Assembly (NCBI GenBank): GCA_036561005.1
Contig: DATBQE010000117.1
Span: 1-64,000 of the forward strand
Direction of reading: 5' to 3'
Length of the DNA: 64,000 nt
Origin: PKWO01 sp036561005
Lineage (GTDB): Bacteria; Pseudomonadota; Gammaproteobacteria; Burkholderiales; Burkholderiaceae_D
Shown: one piece after another, positions 61,054 through 64,000 of the stretch
Position numbering within the stretch: position 1 is the first letter of the stretch
Layout: each line of letters opens with the position of its first letter
Made by a program: the position numbers and the translations under genes
The notes under the pieces: generated by a model
Database searches by the model: none
What the model saw: the letters and a program-made list of their open reading frames with translations, nothing else
What the model was told of the DNA's origin: nothing

Positions 61054-62078
61054 TTCACGCCCTCGCGACGCGCCATCATGATCAGCATCAATTTAGCCGC
61101 CGACAACACGATAAACGTCAGAATAAAAAGTATCAGGCCCAGTGTCAGCAGGGATGACACATGCAATGCCGTGTCTGCCTCGCCGAATTCGTTGGCCAGC
61201 AGGGAAGCAATGCTGTTGCCGGGGGCGAACAGCGACCAGGAAAGCTGGTTGGCATTGCCGATGACAAAGGTAACCGCCATGGTTTCACCGAGTGCACGCC
61301 CGAGGCCCAGCATGGCGCCGCCGACGACGCCGATTTTGGTATATGGCAGCACCACCTTGCGCACCACTTCCCAGCGTGTGCAACCCAGCGCATAGGCCGA
61401 TTCCTTGAGCACGGCCGGCACCACTTCAAACACGTCGCGCATGACCGAGGCGATGAACGGAATCACCATGATGGACAAGACCAGGCCGGCGGTCAACACG
61501 CCGATGCCCATGGTCGGCCCTGTGAACAATTTGCCGATGAAGGGCACGTGGCCAAGCGTGTGCGCCATCAGAGGTTCGAGGTAAGTTGCGCAAAACGGCG
61601 CAAAGGCCGTGATGCCCCACATGCCGTAGATGATGCTGGGGATGCCGGCCAGCAGTTCGACCGCAGTGCCCATCGGGCGGCGCAGCCAGGCCGGACAGAT
61701 TTCTGTCAGGAACAGGGCAATGCCGAAGCTGATCGGGAAGGCAATGATCAGCGCAATAAAGGAAGTGACAAGGGTACCGACGATGGCGATCAGTGCGCCA
61801 TACTTCTCGTTGACCGGGTCCCATTCTGCGGTGGTGAAGAAACGCCAGCCGAATTCGTGCAGCGCCGGCATGGAGCTGATGATCAGTGAAATGATGATAC
61901 CGGCGAGCACCAACAGCACGCTCAGCGCGAATATCAGCGTCACTTTATGGAAAATGAAATCCTGGATGCGCTGCATGCGCATCGTCGCGAGCAGCGCATG
62001 GTGCTCGGGCGACGCGGCAACTGTATTTTGATTGGAATCCACGGCGGGCGTCGCTATCGAAGAAATGTTGGCACTCAT
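61050..62078 (-). CDS. pstC: Phosphate ABC transporter permease PstC
   Basis: 342 aa with six membrane segments after a 40-residue cytoplasmic N-terminus. The coupling loop KESAYALGCTRWEVVRKVVLPYTKIGVVGGAMLGLGRALGETMAVTFVIGNA is typical of PstC. It is separated from pstS by 244 bp that hold repeat A copy 3. Confidence 0.95.
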   Translation of the reverse strand: MSANISSIATPAVDSNQNTVAASPEHHALLATMRMQRIQDFIFHKVTLIFALSVLLVLAGIIISLIISSMPALHEFGWRFFTTAEWDPVNEKYGALIAIVGTLVTSFIALIIAFPISFGIALFLTEICPAWLRRPMGTAVELLAGIPSIIYGMWGITAFAPFCATYLEPLMAHTLGHVPFIGKLFTGPTMGIGVLTAGLVLSIMVIPFIASVMRDVFEVVPAVLKESAYALGCTRWEVVRKVVLPYTKIGVVGGAMLGLGRALGETMAVTFVIGNANQLSWSLFAPGNSIASLLANEFGEADTALHVSSLLTLGLILFILTFIVLSAAKLMLIMMARREGVK

Positions 62079-62205
62079 AGGCAGACACTAACAAGGCTGA
62101 ACGGGCCGCCTCCAAAACCTCACCTTGCGGTGAAGTGGAGCGCGACCCGGTTACTACCAATCAATCGGAAAAGCCCATCAAGCGAAAACGTAGCGTAACT
62201 GGGCT

Positions 62206-62314
62206 CTCTAGGAATCGTAGCGAGCGGCCCAATGTCGGATCGAGAAGCGCAGCTGTACGACTGTACAGCGAGCATCGCAGGTTCGAGATTGGACCGCGCA
62301 GTAGATTCATAGAG
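62206..62314. repeat. Structured dispersed repeat, family A, copy 3
   Basis: About 109 bp between pstS and pstC. Arms CTCTAGGAATC (62206-62216) and GATTCATAGAG (62304-62314) pair with one mismatch. The apical hairpin is CTGTAC-N4-GTACAG (62253-62268): relative to copies 1 and 2 both sides of one pair have changed (C-G to T-A). GTAG occurs at both ends. In the pst transcript it could end or stabilise pstS mRNA. Confidence 0.8.
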
Positions 62315-62322
62315 TTGCCGAA

Positions 62323-63360
62323 TTACCAAATTGCTTTGCCTGAAGTGTCCTTGATTTGCGTCTTCCAGGAATCCTGCACCAGCTTGATGACTGGAGCCGG
62401 CATCGGCACGTAATCCAGATCAACTGCCATGGCAGTACCGTTCTTGTAAGACCAGTCGAAGAACTTCAGCACTTCCTTGGCATTGGCTGCGTTGGCTTCA
62501 CTCTTGTGCATCAGAATGAAGGTTGCGCCGGTGATCGGCCAGCTGGCCTTGCCTGCCTGGTCGGTCAACACAACGGCGAAGCCCGGTGTCTTGGCCCAAT
62601 CGGCGCCGGCGGCGGCGGACTTGAAGCTCTCTTCAGTCGGTTCGACGAACTGGCCGTCATGATTCTTCAACTGCGCGTATTCCATCTTGTTCTTCTTGGC
62701 ATACGCATATTCCACATAGCCGATCGAACCCTTGATGTGCGTCACATTTGAAGCGACGCCTTCGTTACCCTTGCCGCCCACGCCAACCGGCCATTTGACT
62801 GCGGTACCTGCGCCAACGGCGGTCTTGAACTCGGCATTGGCCTTCGACAGATAGTCGGTGAACAGGAAGGATGTGCCCGAACCGTCGGCGCGATGCACGA
62901 CGGTGATTTCGGTATCAGGCAGAGCCAGGCCGGGGTTGAGTTCGGTGATTTCCTTGGCATTCCACTTGGTGATCTTGCCGAGATAAATGCCGGCAACCAC
63001 GTCGCCGGTCAACTTCATCTGGCCGGCCTTGACGTTGTCGAGGTTGACCACAGGCACGACGCCGCCCATGACCATCGGGAATTGGACGAGGCCGTCGGCA
63101 TCGAGTTCATCTGCCTTGAGCGGCATGTCGGATGCACCGAAGTCAACAGTCTTTGCCTTGATTTGCTTGATGCCGCCGCCGGAACCAATCGCCTGATAGT
63201 TCAGGCCATTGCCGGTTGCTGCTTTATAGGATTCCGCCCATTTGGCGTACACTGGAGCCGGGAATGTCGCGCCCGCGCCAGTCATGTCCGCTGCCATTGC
63301 CGAGCTTGCGGCAAATGTGACAGCAATTGTGATTGCCTGCAAAATTTGATTCAGTCGCAT
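62323..63360 (-). CDS. pstS: Periplasmic phosphate-binding protein PstS
   Basis: 345 aa. Signal peptide about 1-23 (SSAMAADM). Phosphate-site blocks GAGATFPAPVYAKW, GSGGGIKQIKAKTVDFGASDMPL and HRADGSGTSFLFTDYLS are present. It is the first gene of the pst operon, with a PHO box and -10 upstream on the minus strand. Confidence 0.96.
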   Translation of the reverse strand: MRLNQILQAITIAVTFAASSAMAADMTGAGATFPAPVYAKWAESYKAATGNGLNYQAIGSGGGIKQIKAKTVDFGASDMPLKADELDADGLVQFPMVMGGVVPVVNLDNVKAGQMKLTGDVVAGIYLGKITKWNAKEITELNPGLALPDTEITVVHRADGSGTSFLFTDYLSKANAEFKTAVGAGTAVKWPVGVGGKGNEGVASNVTHIKGSIGYVEYAYAKKNKMEYAQLKNHDGQFVEPTEESFKSAAAGADWAKTPGFAVVLTDQAGKASWPITGATFILMHKSEANAANAKEVLKFFDWSYKNGTAMAVDLDYVPMPAPVIKLVQDSWKTQIKDTSGKAIW

Positions 63361-63417
63361 TGTGATTCTCCCAGTTGGACCAGTGAACTCGAATGCTGCG
63401 AACTGTAACGAAGATTT

Positions 63418-63435
63418 ATGACATGATTATGACGG
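63418..63435 (-). promoter_or_regulatory. PHO box of the pstS promoter
   Basis: On the minus strand CCGTCAT-AATC-ATGTCAT gives two half-sites 11 bp apart (consensus CTGTCAT). Ten bases downstream is TACAGT, a suitable -10. The pstS ATG is 58 bp away. Confidence 0.8.
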
Positions 63436-63477
63436 AGCGCAAATTCCTGTCACAAACCAAGAATAATTCACAATTTC

Positions 63478-63495
63478 CTGTCATCAAGCTGTCAT
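63478..63495 (+). promoter_or_regulatory. Consensus PHO box of the ppk promoter
   Basis: CTGTCAT-CAAG-CTGTCAT: both half-sites match the consensus exactly. TACACT lies 10 bp downstream (63506-63511) as the likely -10. The ppk ATG is 60 bp further on. It faces away from the pstS box 42 bp to the left. Confidence 0.88.
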
Positions 63496-63555
63496 AAACA
63501 CGATTTACACTGCAATACACTCGGATTTGATCGTTTGGCATCATAAAATAGGCAG

Positions 63556-64000
63556 ATGAATAAGAAAAACGACTCCCGCAGTCATCCCGACCTGACAGTA
63601 TCCAAAAGCAGCGTTTACCTGAACCGCGAATTATCGCAACTCGCGTTTAATCGGCGTGTCTTGAGTCAGGCAGAAGATTCATCCGTTCCGTTATTGGAGC
63701 GCTTACGCTACTTATGTATCGTCAGCAACAATCTTGATGAATTTTTCGAGGTGCGCATTGCCAGCTTGCTCGCGCAAGGCCGGCTTGACGGTGAGCCGAA
63801 GGAAAGTCCCCTGCTCGTCGCTGCGCTGGAACGTACCAGCCTTGAATGCCACGAGGTTGTCAAACGGCAATATTCCATATTGAATGACGAAATCCTGCCG
63901 CAGTTGTCCGCACAGGGAATTCACCTGTTGCGGCATCAGGATCGTAATGATGCCCAACGGGCATGGGTCAAATCCTATTTCGACCGCGAAGTCCGCCCGC
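63556..64000 (+). CDS. ppk: Polyphosphate kinase, N-terminal part (cut by the window edge)
   Basis: 148 codons visible. The N-terminal domain signature YLNRELSQLAFNRRVL (about residues 21-36) and RLRYLCIVSNNLDEFFEVRIASL (about 51-73) are those of PPK1, which makes polyphosphate from ATP. The catalytic histidines lie beyond the window. A consensus PHO box puts it under PhoB. Confidence 0.93.
   Translation, partial: MNKKNDSRSHPDLTVSKSSVYLNRELSQLAFNRRVLSQAEDSSVPLLERLRYLCIVSNNLDEFFEVRIASLLAQGRLDGEPKESPLLVAALERTSLECHEVVKRQYSILNDEILPQLSAQGIHLLRHQDRNDAQRAWVKSYFDREVRP

Noticed and set aside
59428..61395. 655-codon plus-strand ORF across pstB and pstA
   Set aside because: It spans the antisense of two well-conserved genes and their junction, so it is a codon-bias artefact.

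Overview
The window looks like chromosome from a betaproteobacterium of the Burkholderiales, most likely Oxalobacteraceae (Herminiimonas/Collimonas-like). This placement is inferred from gene order (rlmE-ftsH-folP-glmM; carA-carB-greA-DUF4149-yhbY; pstSCAB-phoU-phoB-phoR with divergent ppk) and base composition, not from a database search.

The left part (1-27 kb) is an aromatic-catabolism region. After the start of an allophanate hydrolase gene (1-290, minus) and an ECF42 sigma factor with its DGPF/YCII partner (652-2271), six minus-strand genes (9758 to 2398) encode an aryl-CoA ligase, a fused monooxygenase/ene-reductase, a MarR regulator, an enoyl-CoA hydratase, an acyl-CoA dehydrogenase and a RidA protein. 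This fits the aerobic CoA-dependent route for 2-aminobenzoate. An OPT peptide transporter follows, then pobA, which is divergent from a periplasmic binding protein. A long minus-strand operon runs 26099 to 16141: pcaI-J-F-H-G-B-D-C followed by livH-M-G-F. It encodes the protocatechuate branch of the beta-ketoadipate pathway plus an aromatic or branched-chain-type ABC importer whose binding protein lies beside pobA. A divergent IclR regulator and two copies of one 34-bp operator tie pobA and pca together.

The region 27.4-33.2 kb is a candidate light-response cluster: a LitR-like MerR regulator divergent from a high-potential iron-sulfur protein, an SDR, a 54-aa DUF2256 protein, an iron-sulfur (6-4) photolyase/cryptochrome B, folE and a TIGR01777 epimerase. 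The stretch 33.2-34.7 kb is gene-poor with two unrecognised ORFs. A phosphatase-like lipoprotein and pilU follow.

The region 37.8-50 kb is housekeeping: tRNA-Pro, a kinase-less phoB paralogue, glmM, folP, ftsH, rlmE, yhbY, greA and carAB. The region 50-56 kb holds a DUF4214-serine hydrolase fusion lipoprotein, small enzymes, a response regulator with a degenerate GGDEF domain, an NlpC/P60 hydrolase and a patatin lipoprotein. The right end is the phosphate regulon (pstS-C-A-B, phoU, phoB, phoR, minus strand) with back-to-back PHO boxes that also face a divergent ppk.

Four families of palindromic repeat are scattered through the window. The most unusual is a roughly 115-bp element (three copies, at 2275, 26181 and 62206) with a conserved core. 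Its outer stems differ completely in sequence between copies yet stay complementary within each copy, as expected of a structured RNA or a REP-like mobile hairpin.
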